The notes: a model not told the origin generated them from the sequence alone. DNA of 64,000 bases from an uncultured Clostridia bacterium (GCA_945948535.1 CAMFBN010000003.1:1-64000); one strand, 5' to 3'; shown: positions 7,141-16,044, counted from the first letter of the stretch. A program made the numbers and translations.

Positions 7141-7718
7141 GTATTCAGAAGATTTCCACTGAGCAGCTCCGCCGGATGGGAGATCAGGAGGGACTTGTCC
7201 TTCAAGGCTGCGGCGGCGATCTCCAGGAATGGCTGGATGGTATCAACCAGATTCTCACCGAAGAAGGAATTCTCAAAAAGGGCGCCAGATTTGAGGAAGC
7301 CTATACCTTCCAGCATGACGGGCTGACGTGCCTGCTGTTCCCTTTTAAGAAGGATATGGAGCTGGATATGGGAAAGCTTGCCGTATGGCGGTTGGCAACT
7401 CATTCCACCTTCGGCGGCACCTGGCTGTCTGACTATGTTCCCAATCGTCTCGGCGATTTTGTGCAGGTTCAGAAACAAAAGGAGCCTGAGCTTGTCAAGC
7501 CGGATTGTCCCCTCATAGGGACTGACGGAAACATCTTTCATCTTATGGGTAAAGCATCGGAGACGCTGCGAAAGAATGGGATGCAGGAACAGGCAGAGGA
7601 GATGCGTAACAGGATTTTCCAGTGCCAGAGCTATGATTCCGCCCTGAGTATCATCGGGGATTATGTGAATATCACTGCTGCCCATCAGGAAGAATGTATG
7701 GACATGGAAATGGAGTAA
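7137..7718 (+). CDS. Conserved integrative-element protein, unknown function
   Basis: The 193-residue protein starts with 'LRRMGDQEGLVLQGCGGDLQ' and ends with a 'GTDGNIFHLMGKASETLRKNG' module. Both parts are familiar from proteins in clostridial conjugative elements beside DUF4314. The C-terminal helix-rich module 'AEEMRNRIFQCQSYDSALSII' recurs alone in other element proteins. No enzyme motif is seen. GTG 7137 overlaps the previous stop. Confidence 0.65.
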   Translation: MSIQKISTEQLRRMGDQEGLVLQGCGGDLQEWLDGINQILTEEGILKKGARFEEAYTFQHDGLTCLLFPFKKDMELDMGKLAVWRLATHSTFGGTWLSDYVPNRLGDFVQVQKQKEPELVKPDCPLIGTDGNIFHLMGKASETLRKNGMQEQAEEMRNRIFQCQSYDSALSIIGDYVNITAAHQEECMDMEME

Positions 7719-7762
7719 GGCCGCTATGGAATCCGAAGGGAAACCATAGCGGCCTTTTTGCG
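7716..7762. terminator. Bidirectional terminator between convergent genes
   Basis: An 11-bp stem GGCCGCTATGG/CCATAGCGGCC is followed by TTTTT on the plus strand and has AAGG on the other side. It separates the plus-strand element genes from the minus-strand gene at 7771. Confidence 0.75.
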
Positions 7763-7770
7763 TGAATGGA

Positions 7771-8079
7771 TTAGTCCCACATATGCTTCAGCAGGTAGGA
7801 CTCCAGGTCGTAGTCATATTTGAACCGTACCCCGGTAATGGACTCACCGTTCAGGATGGCAGTGTATGCCTTCTGGTGGATTTCATTCTGTTCCCGGTCA
7901 CCGACAAACAGGTTGTCAGAGATCATCAGGGCGAAGGCGGCATCCGGGTACTTGGCTTCCAGCTCCGGAACGCTCTCCAGGGCGGCGTGACGCAGGGCGT
8001 TCATGCCGGGGATGCTGCTGAAAACCGCTTCCTGCTGCCTGAGCAGTTCCTGACGTGTGTGGCGAATGGCAGTGCTCAT
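7771..8079 (-). CDS. Conserved hypothetical protein of the element remnant
   Basis: 102 residues from the ATG at 8079, which has GGAGAG upstream; the longer track frame lacks this. The sequence is helical at the start and contains 'FALMISDNLFVGDREQNEIHQKAYTAILNG'. I do not recognise a domain with a known job. It lies among genes of conjugative-element origin and is probably one of them. Confidence 0.55.
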   Translation of the reverse strand: MSTAIRHTRQELLRQQEAVFSSIPGMNALRHAALESVPELEAKYPDAAFALMISDNLFVGDREQNEIHQKAYTAILNGESITGVRFKYDYDLESYLLKHMWD

Positions 8080-8265
8080 TTTGAATCTCTCCTTCTCTTT
8101 ACGCACTGGGTGAAATGATACCATGAAACAAGCGGGATAACAAGACCTGCTAATAAAAGTCAAGTGGAATTTTTAGAAAAAATGTAGCGTAAAAAGGCCG
8201 TACTTCGTACAGCCGCTCTGCACTCCTTTTTTGAATGGCGGCTGACCGTAATGCGAGACTGCCTG

Positions 8266-9012
8266 CTATGTTGCGTTTAGAGCTTCCAGATGGGCTTTTA
8301 CGGTTGCATAGTAGATCCTCAGGAACTTGTTTGCGGAAGCCATCATGTAGACCCTGTATGGCTTTCCCTCGGCTCGCTTTTTGTCCATAAATTGGTAGAT
8401 CGGTTCCTGCTCAGGAGACTGCTGGAGATAGACGGTCATGACCAAAAACAGTGTTCTCCTCAGTGCTGAGGATCCCCGCTTTGAGATACTGCGACTACGG
8501 ACATCCATCTGGCCGGACTGATATGGAGGCGCATCAATACCAGCGAAAGCAACCAGGGCTTTCTTAGAATGGAACCGGCGGACATCACCAATCTCAGCTA
8601 TGAGCTGCGGACCGAGCGCAGGGCCGACACCAAACATCCCCATGACAACGGGGTATTCCGGTAGTTGCTCTGCCAGGGTGTTCATCTCCTGCTTCAACGC
8701 AGCCAGGGCAGAAGATGTTGCCTGAAGCTGAATAATGGCCTGTTTTACCAGCAGCTTGGTAGTTTCGCTTTTGGGTAATGAGGTGATGCAGCTCCGAGCG
8801 AAAGAATGGAGTTCCTGTGCCTTAGCTTGGCTGAAATTGTAACCATTCTGCTGACACCACTTTTGGTATTTTGCGGAGAACTTGTTTTCAGATAGCTTGC
8901 CAACACACTCACAATGCCAGAAAGTATCTACAAAGTCCAGCCATTTTTCCTTGCCATCCGCTCGAACGGGACTCCTGAACAAGCGGTTAACGCCTGGAAA
9001 AGTGGTATCCAA
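8266..9012 (-). mobile_element. IS110-family transposase, N-terminally truncated
   Basis: About 250 residues remain, including the C-terminal Transposase_20 domain: 'VVMGMFGVGPALGPQLIAEIGD', 'KKALVAFAGIDAPPYQSGQ' and 'ISKRGSSALRRTLFLV'. IS110 enzymes usually have about 400 residues; the N-terminal DEDD catalytic domain is absent. Homology stops at about 9012, where the frame runs antisense into VirD4 sequence. The copy is therefore dead. The junction marks a deletion or insertion that also removed the front of virD4. Confidence 0.8.
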
Positions 9013-9014
9013 GA

Positions 9015-9710
9015 GTGAAATTAGCCAGCCTGATGATTCAGAACCTGGCCCGGGAGCTGTTTTCGGTGGCAAATGAGCATGGCGGGAAGCTGCCAAACCG
9101 TGCAGTGTTTTTCTGTGATGAGCTGGGAACCATGCCGCCTTTCGATATTCTGCCCCTGTTTTCCGCAGGCCGCTCCCGGCGGCTGACGCTGGTGCCCATC
9201 ATCCAGAGCCTCGCTCAGTTGGAGAAAAACTATGGCAAAGAGGGTGCGGAAATTCTGGCAGACAACTGTCAGGATACCATCTTCGGCGGCTTCGCTCCCA
9301 ACAGCCAGACTGCGGCAGCCCTCTCCGAAAATCTCGGCAGCCGCACAGTTCTGTCAGGCTCTGTGACCCAGGGCAAGGACAACAACTCCCAATCCCTGCA
9401 AATGATGGAGCGACCGCTGATGTCCCCGGATGAGCTGAAGTCCATGCCCAAGGGTAGCTTTGTGGTGATGAAAACCGGCACCCACCCAATGAAAACGAAA
9501 CTGAAACTGTTCTTTGAGTGGGGTATCCGCTTTGAAAAGCCTCTGCAGATGGAGAATCGCGGAAGCCGCCTGGTGCATTACGCCGGGAAAGTAGAGTTGG
9601 AAAAAGCCATTCTTTCCGAGTATCCGCTGGTATTTTCCGAGGAAACGCTGCCAGCAAAACCAAACCTGAAAACGGCTTCTATGCCTGAAAAAACTGCTCT
9701 CAAAACATAA
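9015..9710 (+). pseudogene. VirD4/TraG coupling protein, C-terminal fragment
   Basis: About 228 residues match the C-terminal half of clostridial VirD4-type coupling proteins: 'RAVFFCDELGTMPPFDILP' (Walker B region), 'FSAGRSRRLTLVPIIQSLAQLEKNYG' and 'DTIFGGFAP'. Full proteins have around 600 residues. The Walker A half and membrane anchor are missing because an IS110 fragment abuts at 9012. Coupling proteins feed DNA into a type IV secretion channel, so this marks a former conjugative element. Confidence 0.85.
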
Positions 9711-9757
9711 CAAAACAGGTAGGGCAGTTCAGCCCCACCTGTACAGGAGGAAAAAAT

Positions 9758-10057
9758 ATGCGTAATTTTACAGAACTATACCGAATGAACCTGCCCCACA
9801 GGGCGATTTCCGTGTATAGATACCTTGCCGATCGCGCCAATAAAGATGGCATCTGCTGGCCTTCTATCCCCACCATTTCCAAAGATTTGAAGATATCTGA
9901 ATCTACCACCCGTCGGGCACTGCATGATCTGCGCAAAGCTGGACTTATACGGATGGAACAGCGATATCGGGAAAATGGTGGGAACAGTAGCTTCACATTT
10001 TATATATGTTTTCCCACCAGTCCTTTTCCGCGTCGTGCTCATAATGTCAAGGGCTGA
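9758..10057 (+). CDS. Helix-turn-helix protein of the element (possibly truncated)
   Basis: The first 80 residues form a winged helix: 'LPHRAISVYRYLADRANKDGICWPSIPTIS' then 'ISESTTRRALHDLRKAGLI' as recognition helix and 'ENGGNSSFTFYI' as the wing. Such HTH_36-type proteins sit near virD4 in clostridial elements. The last residues after FYI probably come from beyond the element boundary near 10050, so the C-terminus may be false. RBS AGGAGG precedes the ATG. Confidence 0.65.
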   Translation: MRNFTELYRMNLPHRAISVYRYLADRANKDGICWPSIPTISKDLKISESTTRRALHDLRKAGLIRMEQRYRENGGNSSFTFYICFPTSPFPRRAHNVKG

Positions 10058-10176
10058 AGATTCATCATTTCGTGCTGGGTGGAGCAGACGGCAATGACCT
10101 TGCCGGGATCATCCATAATCACACCCTTGCTGGAATTGGTTCCTGTGTCAATTCCCAAAAAATACGCCTGTGACAT
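10039..10176 (-). pseudogene. N-terminal stub of an FGGY-family sugar kinase
   Basis: The minus strand from ATG 10176 encodes 'YFLGIDTGTNSSKGVIMDD' and continues to about 'MMNLQP', the ATP-binding start of FGGY kinases (such as xylulokinase), then stops at 45 residues. Full enzymes have about 500. The break coincides with the end of the conjugative-element remnant. The stub follows the HAD gene at the end of the sugar operon and shows that the operon once had another kinase. Confidence 0.7.
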
Positions 10177-10189
10177 TCTCCTTGCCTCC

Positions 10190-10966
10190 TTATAAAAAGC
10201 GTTCGATGATTTCCGCGGCCGCGTCGTGGTCGCAGTCCCGTTCGGTCACATAGTCCGCCGCATCCTTTACCTCCGGCAGGGCGTTGGCGACTGCCACACC
10301 GATACCCGCACCCTGAATCATGGGCAAATCATTGGTGTAATCCCCTGCCGCAACGACCTGATCCGCAGAAATGCCCAGCAGCGCCATCAGCCGCTGCAAA
10401 CCGTTCCACTTGCTGATATTCTGGGCCATAATATCGGTACAGGTGTCCTCGGAGGGTGTGAAACTCAGTGGAAGTGCCTGCTGCGTAATCCATTTGCAAA
10501 TTGGCGTCCGGTCTGCTGTAGCCATGAAGCCCTCCACGGACTGCCAAGGTGTCTGTGCCAGCTGATGATAGCGCACCGGCCCAGTACCTAAATAATCGAT
10601 GTAATCCTGCAGGCCGTCATTCCACTTGTTGACACCCCAGTAGTCTCCACTGATAACGTGCAGCTGCCAGTTCTCTTCTAGACAGCGGTGAATCAGTGCC
10701 TTGGCGGTTTCCGGGAGAATGGTCTCGTTGAACAGCACGGCGTTGTCTGCCGTGCGAATTAACTTTCCGCCATTGTTCAGCAGCAGATAATCCGCATAGT
10801 TGCTCTCGGGCCAGAAGGAGAACATATCGATGTTCCGCCGCCCGGTGGCAAATACCACCCTATGCCCCTGGCTCCTGGCCTGGGTCAGAGCCACTTTGGT
10901 CTTTTCGCCCAGATGACCTTGCCGGTTCACGGTGGTGCCATCCAGATCCATGGCCAGCAGCTTCAT
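10190..10966 (-). CDS. Cof-type HAD sugar phosphatase
   Basis: 258 residues from ATG 10966, which has GGAGGGG 8 bases upstream. Motif I is 'LLAMDLDGTTVN', motif II 'VVFATGRR' and the end has 'VVAAGDYTNDLPMIQGAGIGVAVANA' with Cof signature spacing. These enzymes remove phosphate from sugar phosphates or flavin-type compounds. It overlaps the BtpA-like gene by 4 bases, so the product probably acts in the same pathway. Confidence 0.85.
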   Translation of the reverse strand: MKLLAMDLDGTTVNRQGHLGEKTKVALTQARSQGHRVVFATGRRNIDMFSFWPESNYADYLLLNNGGKLIRTADNAVLFNETILPETAKALIHRCLEENWQLHVISGDYWGVNKWNDGLQDYIDYLGTGPVRYHQLAQTPWQSVEGFMATADRTPICKWITQQALPLSFTPSEDTCTDIMAQNISKWNGLQRLMALLGISADQVVAAGDYTNDLPMIQGAGIGVAVANALPEVKDAADYVTERDCDHDAAAEIIERFL

Positions 10967-11622
10967 TTTTCGCACCCCTCCAGCTCTGCCCGAAACCGAT
11001 AAACCATATCCATAAATTCCCGAACTCTCCGGATGTTCACCCGCAGATTCTCCAGTCGTTCACGCTCCAGTTTGCCGCCCTCATTAAAGAAGGTGCCTAC
11101 CACGGCGGCATCCCCAAGGCGCAGCTTCCGGGCGATGGTATCCTGCCGGCAGCCGGTATTGCAGAGCACCGCCACCTCCCGCACTGCCTGCTTCACGCTG
11201 GCGATCAGCGCATCATCCACGTCCTGAGCTGCGGCATTGGCACTGATGCACAGGCCGTCCGGGTGGGTCTTAAAGATAGTGGAGCAGGCAATCTCTGACA
11301 AAGGACGGGGGGCCACATTCCTGTCTGACTCCGGATTGATGAAATAGAGCATTTTCAGAGCATCCAGATGCAGTGATGCCCTTCGCCGCAGAAGCGCTGA
11401 AAAGTCGTTGTTATACAAGCCGCCGTCACCCACATAAACCCCGCTGAAGGTTCCCCGGGCAAAGACCGCATCTACGGTAGCAGCCAGATCGGTCTTTGCG
11501 TGAGCCACCACCACTGCCATGGAATCCCCATAGCGGAATCTGGGATATCCCGGCAGAGGAGCCAGATGCAGCATGGCAATGATGGGCTTTTTGACATGAA
11601 ATAGTTGCTCGGTCCAAAGCAT
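10963..11622 (-). CDS. BtpA/SgcQ-family protein with an internal deletion
   Basis: 219 residues from ATG 11622 (AAGGAG 7 bases upstream). The N-terminus 'KPIIAMLHLAPLPGYPRF' and the block 'RGTFSGVYVGDGGLYNND' identify the BtpA/SgcQ TIM-barrel family, found with sugar operons and in photosystem biogenesis. Family members have about 260-280 residues; here 'AATVDAV' is joined directly to 'FARGTF', dropping the section with GVNxL that forms strands 2-4. The frame is kept. A barrel missing this part may not fold normally. Confidence 0.7.
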   Translation of the reverse strand: MLWTEQLFHVKKPIIAMLHLAPLPGYPRFRYGDSMAVVVAHAKTDLAATVDAVFARGTFSGVYVGDGGLYNNDFSALLRRRASLHLDALKMLYFINPESDRNVAPRPLSEIACSTIFKTHPDGLCISANAAAQDVDDALIASVKQAVREVAVLCNTGCRQDTIARKLRLGDAAVVGTFFNEGGKLERERLENLRVNIRRVREFMDMVYRFRAELEGCEK

Positions 11623-11637
11623 ACACATTCTCCTTTG

Positions 11638-11668
11638 CAAAAAAGCTCCCAGGCACAGCCGGGAGCTG
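11638..11668 (-). terminator. Terminator between frlB and the BtpA-like gene
   Basis: On the minus strand AGCTCCC/GGGAGCT closes a 10-nt loop and is followed by six T. The RBS of the BtpA-like gene lies a few bases beyond. A second GC hairpin (GGGGGCTTCGGCCCCC) precedes it. Partial read-through would set the level of the distal genes. Confidence 0.7.
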
Positions 11669-11736
11669 ACAATCCCTCGCTCCGCCCGCTTTGGGGGCCG
11701 AAGCCCCCGCAGCAGGGAGTAAGGAGAGGAAAGCTA

Positions 11737-12801
11737 TCAATAATCAAACTGCCGGTAGTAACGGCGGATGGACAGCGGATGGCGCAGGAACAGCTCCATG
11801 TAAGCATCCACGCGGTTGTTCACGGCGTGCATCATCAGATGGGACAAAGAGCCGCGGAATTCGGAACTGATGCCCTCCATGGGCAGCTCCTTCGTGTCAA
11901 TGATGGTATAGTTGCCGCAGACCTTGGGCAGGAACCGAGCCACCCGCTCCGCCAGAGGACGCTGCTCATCTTCACCCATGAACAGGGTCACAGGAGTATC
12001 TGCCACCAGAATCTCCTGCATACCATGGAAGAACTCGGGGCAGGTAATGGACTTGGTACGAATCCACATCTGCTCCTCCCAGTAGCACATGGCGTAGGAG
12101 TAGGTGGCGCCCCACTGGTTGCCGGCACCCACAAAGTAGTGGGGAAGATCGGGATGCTCCTTCAGGAAGGCAACCTTCTTTTCCGCATAGTCGTAAGCCC
12201 ATGCATCGGAGATTTTCTCAATGTTCACCAGATCCAGCGCCAGGTGGGCTTCCATCTCCTGATTGTAGCGGTCATAGTCGGGGAACTCACCATTCTTGTA
12301 CATCAGGTAATTGGCGACCATGTAGAATTTCAGCTGCTCGTTCTTGGGGTAGAGCACCAGATAATCCCACTTGCCCTCCTGGGTCAGGGTGGAGCCGGGG
12401 GTATCGATGAAGGCGAACACCCGCACGCCCTGAGCCTTCACAGTGTCAATGAGCTGCACCATTTCCTTGGTGTTGCCGGAGACGGTGGAGTAGATGACCA
12501 CAGAGCGGTCAGTCAGCCGCTTGTTGCCAGTGGTCAGGTACTCCGCGGCATTCTCCACATATACAGGCAGAGAAGACTTGCCCCGCATATAGACCTCAAC
12601 CTGCATCGCGGAAGCGTAGGTGCCGCCGATACCGATGAAATAGATGTTGTCAAAGCCTTCCTCCCAGATCTGATCCACAATCTTCTCAATCTGGGGACGC
12701 AGAGCCAGCGCACCATTGACACTGTCGATATCGCCCTGCTCGTTGAAGTTGCGCAGGCAGGCACCCTTAGCCTCGGCCCAAGCTTTCGATTCGTAATTCA
12801 T
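11737..12801 (-). CDS. frlB: FrlB-like SIS-domain deglycase (fructoselysine 6-phosphate deglycase family)
   Basis: The 354-residue protein has two SIS folds: 'IYFIGIGGTYASAMQ' and 'VIYSTVSGNTKEMVQLID' in the first, 'HYFVGAGNQWGATYS' in the second. 'CPEFFHGMQEIL' matches FrlB's E-F-x-H-G, 'GEDEQRPLAERV' matches its D-E-S-R, and the end 'RRYYRQFDY' resembles RRYYGGLVEY of E. coli FrlB. FrlB cleaves phosphorylated Amadori compounds to glucose 6-phosphate and the free amine. The frlA, frlC and frlD neighbours support the role; the exact amine is not known. Confidence 0.82.
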   Translation of the reverse strand: MNYESKAWAEAKGACLRNFNEQGDIDSVNGALALRPQIEKIVDQIWEEGFDNIYFIGIGGTYASAMQVEVYMRGKSSLPVYVENAAEYLTTGNKRLTDRSVVIYSTVSGNTKEMVQLIDTVKAQGVRVFAFIDTPGSTLTQEGKWDYLVLYPKNEQLKFYMVANYLMYKNGEFPDYDRYNQEMEAHLALDLVNIEKISDAWAYDYAEKKVAFLKEHPDLPHYFVGAGNQWGATYSYAMCYWEEQMWIRTKSITCPEFFHGMQEILVADTPVTLFMGEDEQRPLAERVARFLPKVCGNYTIIDTKELPMEGISSEFRGSLSHLMMHAVNNRVDAYMELFLRHPLSIRRYYRQFDY

Positions 12802-12838
12802 ACTATTCTCGATCCTTTCTTATCAAAAAGACGACTTG

Positions 12839-13639
12839 TTAATAGATTGGTGTGTTTTTCATATCCATATTGCGGAAGAACTGGAAAGCGTACTGAATCG
12901 CTTTGTCCCAGTAGGGCCATTCGTGATCCCCCGGTGCTTCCAGATAAATATGGCCATAGCCCGCCGCTTCCGCCGCCCGGCGGAAGGTCTGATTGTCCTC
13001 ATAGAGAAAATCCGAGGTGCCGCACAGCTGGATAAGCCTTGGACGCTGGGGGTTGTCCGCCTGCCGGCAGACCAGAGGAATCACATCCTCTTCCTCGGAC
13101 GGCAGACCCGTTGCCCCGTGCAGAGCCCGCAGCTCCTGGGGCAGAAGATCCGGCCACTGCCCGGACATCACCTGCCGGGCAAGTCTCGGATAGTTCAGAA
13201 CACCGGACAGGGAGGCAATTCCGGAAAAACGTTCCGGTCGGTTCAGGCCAACCTTCACAGCGCCGTAGCCACCCATGCTCTCGCCGGCAATGAAGGTGTT
13301 TTCCCGGCTGCTGTCAAAGCGGAACCATTTTTCGCAGATCTTCGGAAGCTCGTCCGCAATATAGGTAAAGTACCGTGGTCCGGAGACACTGTCACAATAA
13401 AAGCTCCGCTGAACCTCCGGCATGACTATGATAAAATTGTACTTCTTGGCATAGTATTCAATCTTGGAAAACCGGGTCCACTCCCCGCTGTTGGCGGACA
13501 GTCCGTGCAGCAGGTACAGCACCATGGGCTCTCCACTGAATACCGGTGTCACATCATTGGACAGTTCCGGAAAGATCACCCGCAATTGGGTGGTCATTGC
13601 CAGACATTCGGAATAAAAATCCCCCGTAAACAATCCCAT
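12839..13639 (-). CDS. Alpha/beta-hydrolase esterase (esterase D/S-formylglutathione hydrolase-like fold)
   Basis: The 266-residue protein has 'VLYLLHGLSANSGEW', nucleophile elbow 'FIAGESMGGYGAVKVGL' (catalytic Ser), an Asp in 'SDFLYEDN' and His in 'PGDHEWPYWD'. This is a complete catalytic triad of the putative esterase family. No signal peptide is seen, so it is cytoplasmic. Inside the frl-type operon it could cleave acyl or ester groups from an imported substrate; this is inference from position. Confidence 0.85.
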   Translation of the reverse strand: MGLFTGDFYSECLAMTTQLRVIFPELSNDVTPVFSGEPMVLYLLHGLSANSGEWTRFSKIEYYAKKYNFIIVMPEVQRSFYCDSVSGPRYFTYIADELPKICEKWFRFDSSRENTFIAGESMGGYGAVKVGLNRPERFSGIASLSGVLNYPRLARQVMSGQWPDLLPQELRALHGATGLPSEEEDVIPLVCRQADNPQRPRLIQLCGTSDFLYEDNQTFRRAAEAAGYGHIYLEAPGDHEWPYWDKAIQYAFQFFRNMDMKNTPIY

Positions 13640-13657
13640 TGATTTACTCCTTCCGCA

Positions 13658-14380
13658 TTATCGCTGGAAGTGCACAGTAAACCGCCCCTTGTCTCCCCGG
13701 GTATAGCTGCGGCTCTGCTCGATGATGCGTCCCTGCTCATCATAGCTTGTACATTCAAACAGAAGCACTGGCGTCTGGGTGGTAATACCCAGCAGATTGG
13801 CGTCATTGGGTTCCAGATGCACCATATCCAGCGTCTGCCGTGCCCGCTCCAGCTTGATTCCGTACAGCTCGTAGATTTCGTACAGGGAAAAAACAGAAAG
13901 GTCTATGCCCTGAATCTTGGGCACCAGATTCCGCGGAACAAAAATCTCTTCCAGGGAAACCGGCTCACCATTGCCGTAGCACATCCGCTTGATATAGAAG
14001 ATTTCGTCTTCCGGATGAATCCCGAACATCATAGCGTATTTCGCCCCGGCAGGACGTATCATTTTCTTGAGAACCTTAATGGAGGGCGTCACATTTCGAT
14101 CCAGCATGGTCTGGGTAAAACCTTTCAGCACTTCCAGATCCCGTTCTATGCGGGTTCCCAGGACAAAGACGCCTTTCCCAGATACACGCCGCAGCAGGCC
14201 TTCATTCACCAGAGTGTCAATGGCATTGCGAACGGTCTGCCGGGTCACGGCGTACTCATCCGCCAGCTCATTTTCGGAGGGCAGCGCCGTACAGGGCGCA
14301 AATTCCCCAGTCTCAATTTTATAGCGAACGATCTCGCGAAGCTGCATATACAGGGGCGTCAATCCGCTTGATTTGTCCAT
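13658..14380 (-). CDS. GntR-family regulator with UTRA domain (FrlR-like)
   Basis: The 240-residue protein has an N-terminal winged helix ('LPSENELADEYAVTRQTVRNAIDTL', 'GKGVFV') and a C-terminal UTRA ligand domain ending 'IIEQSRSYTRGDKGRFTVHF'. HutC-subfamily members bind sugar phosphates and derepress operons. Together with the second GntR gene at 15209 it probably controls the surrounding cluster. Palindromic GGTATACC-type sites near 20800 are candidate targets. Confidence 0.85.
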   Translation of the reverse strand: MDKSSGLTPLYMQLREIVRYKIETGEFAPCTALPSENELADEYAVTRQTVRNAIDTLVNEGLLRRVSGKGVFVLGTRIERDLEVLKGFTQTMLDRNVTPSIKVLKKMIRPAGAKYAMMFGIHPEDEIFYIKRMCYGNGEPVSLEEIFVPRNLVPKIQGIDLSVFSLYEIYELYGIKLERARQTLDMVHLEPNDANLLGITTQTPVLLFECTSYDEQGRIIEQSRSYTRGDKGRFTVHFQR

Positions 14381-14408
14381 AGGGATCCCTCCGAAATTGT
14401 TTATCTTC

Positions 14409-15203
14409 TTACCATGCGCCGAAATACTTCAGCGTCTCGGTGGCGTTGGCCGCCCCCTTCTCCATGGCCTCATCGATGGTCAGACCCTCCACAATGCCGT
14501 ATAGGAAGCCAGCGATATAGCTGTCGCCCGCGCCCATGCTGTCCACAACGTGTTCACAGGGGACGATGCCGAATTTATGGAACTCGGTTCCATCGTAGCA
14601 CAGACTGCCATGCTCGCCCAGCAGGGCAATTACCAGCTTGGGGCCCCGGGAGTGGTATCCCTTCATCTGATCCCGGAGGGCAGGTGTGTCACCGTCATCA
14701 CTGGAGAAGAAGAGGTAGTCCGTATAGGGCATGGCGACCTGGCTGGCCTCATCCTCGGGACGGGTGGCGCAGTCAAAGGCAGTGGGAATCCCCCGGGCCT
14801 TCAGCGCCTGGAACTGCCCCTCAACCTTGCCCCACAGGTCGCAAACCACCATATCATGGGTCTGGATGAAGTCCATATCTTCCTCGGAGAGGGTATAGTC
14901 CTCCAGAACGCCCTCTTCATAATCGCCGAATACCCGTTCGCCCTCCAGCAGCTCCACCTGAGAGACGGCGGTCTTGCCGGGTTTCACATGCAGATGAGAG
15001 GTATCCACGCCCTTGGCCGCGATGGCCTCCTGCATGATTTTTCCGTAGACGTCGTCGCCCACAGGGCCGGTATAGGAAGCCTCGCCGCCCAGGCGAACCG
15101 TGTAGACTGCCATGTTTACAGGGCCACCGCCGGGGTAGGCCTTGCCGTTTTCGATATTGCTGTAGAAGTCAACGCAGTTACTGCCAACTGCTGCCAGTTT
15201 CAT
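14409..15203 (-). CDS. frlD: Fructoselysine 6-kinase (PfkB family)
   Basis: The 264-residue protein resembles E. coli FrlD throughout: 'MKLAAVGSNCVDFYSN', 'GVDTSHLHVKPGKTAVSQVEL', 'RVFGDYEEGVLEDYTLSEED', 'DSMGAGDSYIAGFLYGI' (catalytic Asp) and the end 'TETLKYFGAW' against AKTIQYHGAW. FrlD phosphorylates fructoselysine at O6 for FrlB. It lies between two GntR regulator genes with 5-28 base gaps. A second, more divergent kinase of the same family is encoded at 19701. Confidence 0.88.
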   Translation of the reverse strand: MKLAAVGSNCVDFYSNIENGKAYPGGGPVNMAVYTVRLGGEASYTGPVGDDVYGKIMQEAIAAKGVDTSHLHVKPGKTAVSQVELLEGERVFGDYEEGVLEDYTLSEEDMDFIQTHDMVVCDLWGKVEGQFQALKARGIPTAFDCATRPEDEASQVAMPYTDYLFFSSDDGDTPALRDQMKGYHSRGPKLVIALLGEHGSLCYDGTEFHKFGIVPCEHVVDSMGAGDSYIAGFLYGIVEGLTIDEAMEKGAANATETLKYFGAW

Positions 15204-15208
15204 AGAAG

Positions 15209-15952
15209 TTATCTCCTTTCAGGCTCCGTTTGATACTTGCGCAGAATGCTGGAGAAGCGAACCATATCCGGTCGCGCCACCGACTTGAAGAACTCCACCG
15301 GAACATTGCTGTAATCCCGGGCAATGCCGGTCAGGAAGAACAGGCTGCCACCCTCGTCTATGCGAAGCTGCCTTGCTTCCGATTCCGTGGCATATGTGAT
15401 TCCAATGCTTTCTTCTCCGCTGAATGGGAAAACATTATAGTAACTCAGCACCCGATACAATGACTCATTGGTAAAATCATGATCGATCAGGCGTGGGCAA
15501 AGAGATAAGTTTACATAATTCGTTTCGATAATGTAGGGAACCCCATCCATAATCCGCAGTCGGCGCATAAACAGAACCCTTGTCTCTTCCGGAACCTGTA
15601 GTTTTTCTGAAATGTAGTGGTCTGCAAGGATCACCTCAGACTCCAGCACAGTGGTTTTCAGCTGACGACCATCCCCTCTGACGGATTCCGTGGTGGACTT
15701 TGCATCCTGAAGATTGCGCTCCAGCTTGGGCGGCGCAACATATGTCCCTGATCCCTTCAGGCTGTACAGTCTGCCCATTTCCGTCAGACGGCGGATGGCA
15801 GCGCGCAGCGTTGTGCGGTTCAGCCCCCACATTTCGCACATTTCCCGTTCCGCGGGAAGCTTCCCGTGGGGCGGAATATCGTTTGTCTGGAGATAGCACT
15901 CAATCAGCTCAACAGCCTCCTCGCGATGGCGGACACGCTGCTTTTGTTCCAT
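15209..15952 (-). CDS. GntR-family regulator with UTRA domain
   Basis: The 247-residue protein has a GntR winged helix: 'LPAEREMCEMWGLNRTTLRAAIRRL' and 'LKGSGTYVAPP'. A UTRA domain follows, with 'RLRIMDGVPYIIETNYVNLSLCP' and 'VPVEFFKSVARPDMVRF'. It is a paralogue of the product at 13658 with low identity. Having two HutC-type regulators in one operon suggests two effector molecules or nested control. Confidence 0.85.
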   Translation of the reverse strand: MEQKQRVRHREEAVELIECYLQTNDIPPHGKLPAEREMCEMWGLNRTTLRAAIRRLTEMGRLYSLKGSGTYVAPPKLERNLQDAKSTTESVRGDGRQLKTTVLESEVILADHYISEKLQVPEETRVLFMRRLRIMDGVPYIIETNYVNLSLCPRLIDHDFTNESLYRVLSYYNVFPFSGEESIGITYATESEARQLRIDEGGSLFFLTGIARDYSNVPVEFFKSVARPDMVRFSSILRKYQTEPERR

Positions 15953-16044
15953 AAATCCTATCTCCTTTCCATTTTTTGTGGATTGGGACCGTACAGCCCT
16001 CAGGGATATTTTACACTGGGAATATCATCGCTGTCAAGCCGGAA

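Noticed and set aside
6641-10057. Prophage origin of the remnant
   Set aside because: The recognisable genes (DUF4314, VirD4/TraG, element HTH) belong to conjugative elements; no phage structural, terminase or lysis gene is present.
11605-13035. 476-residue plus-strand ORF
   Set aside because: Antisense shadow of the frlB and esterase genes; no ribosome site or domain.
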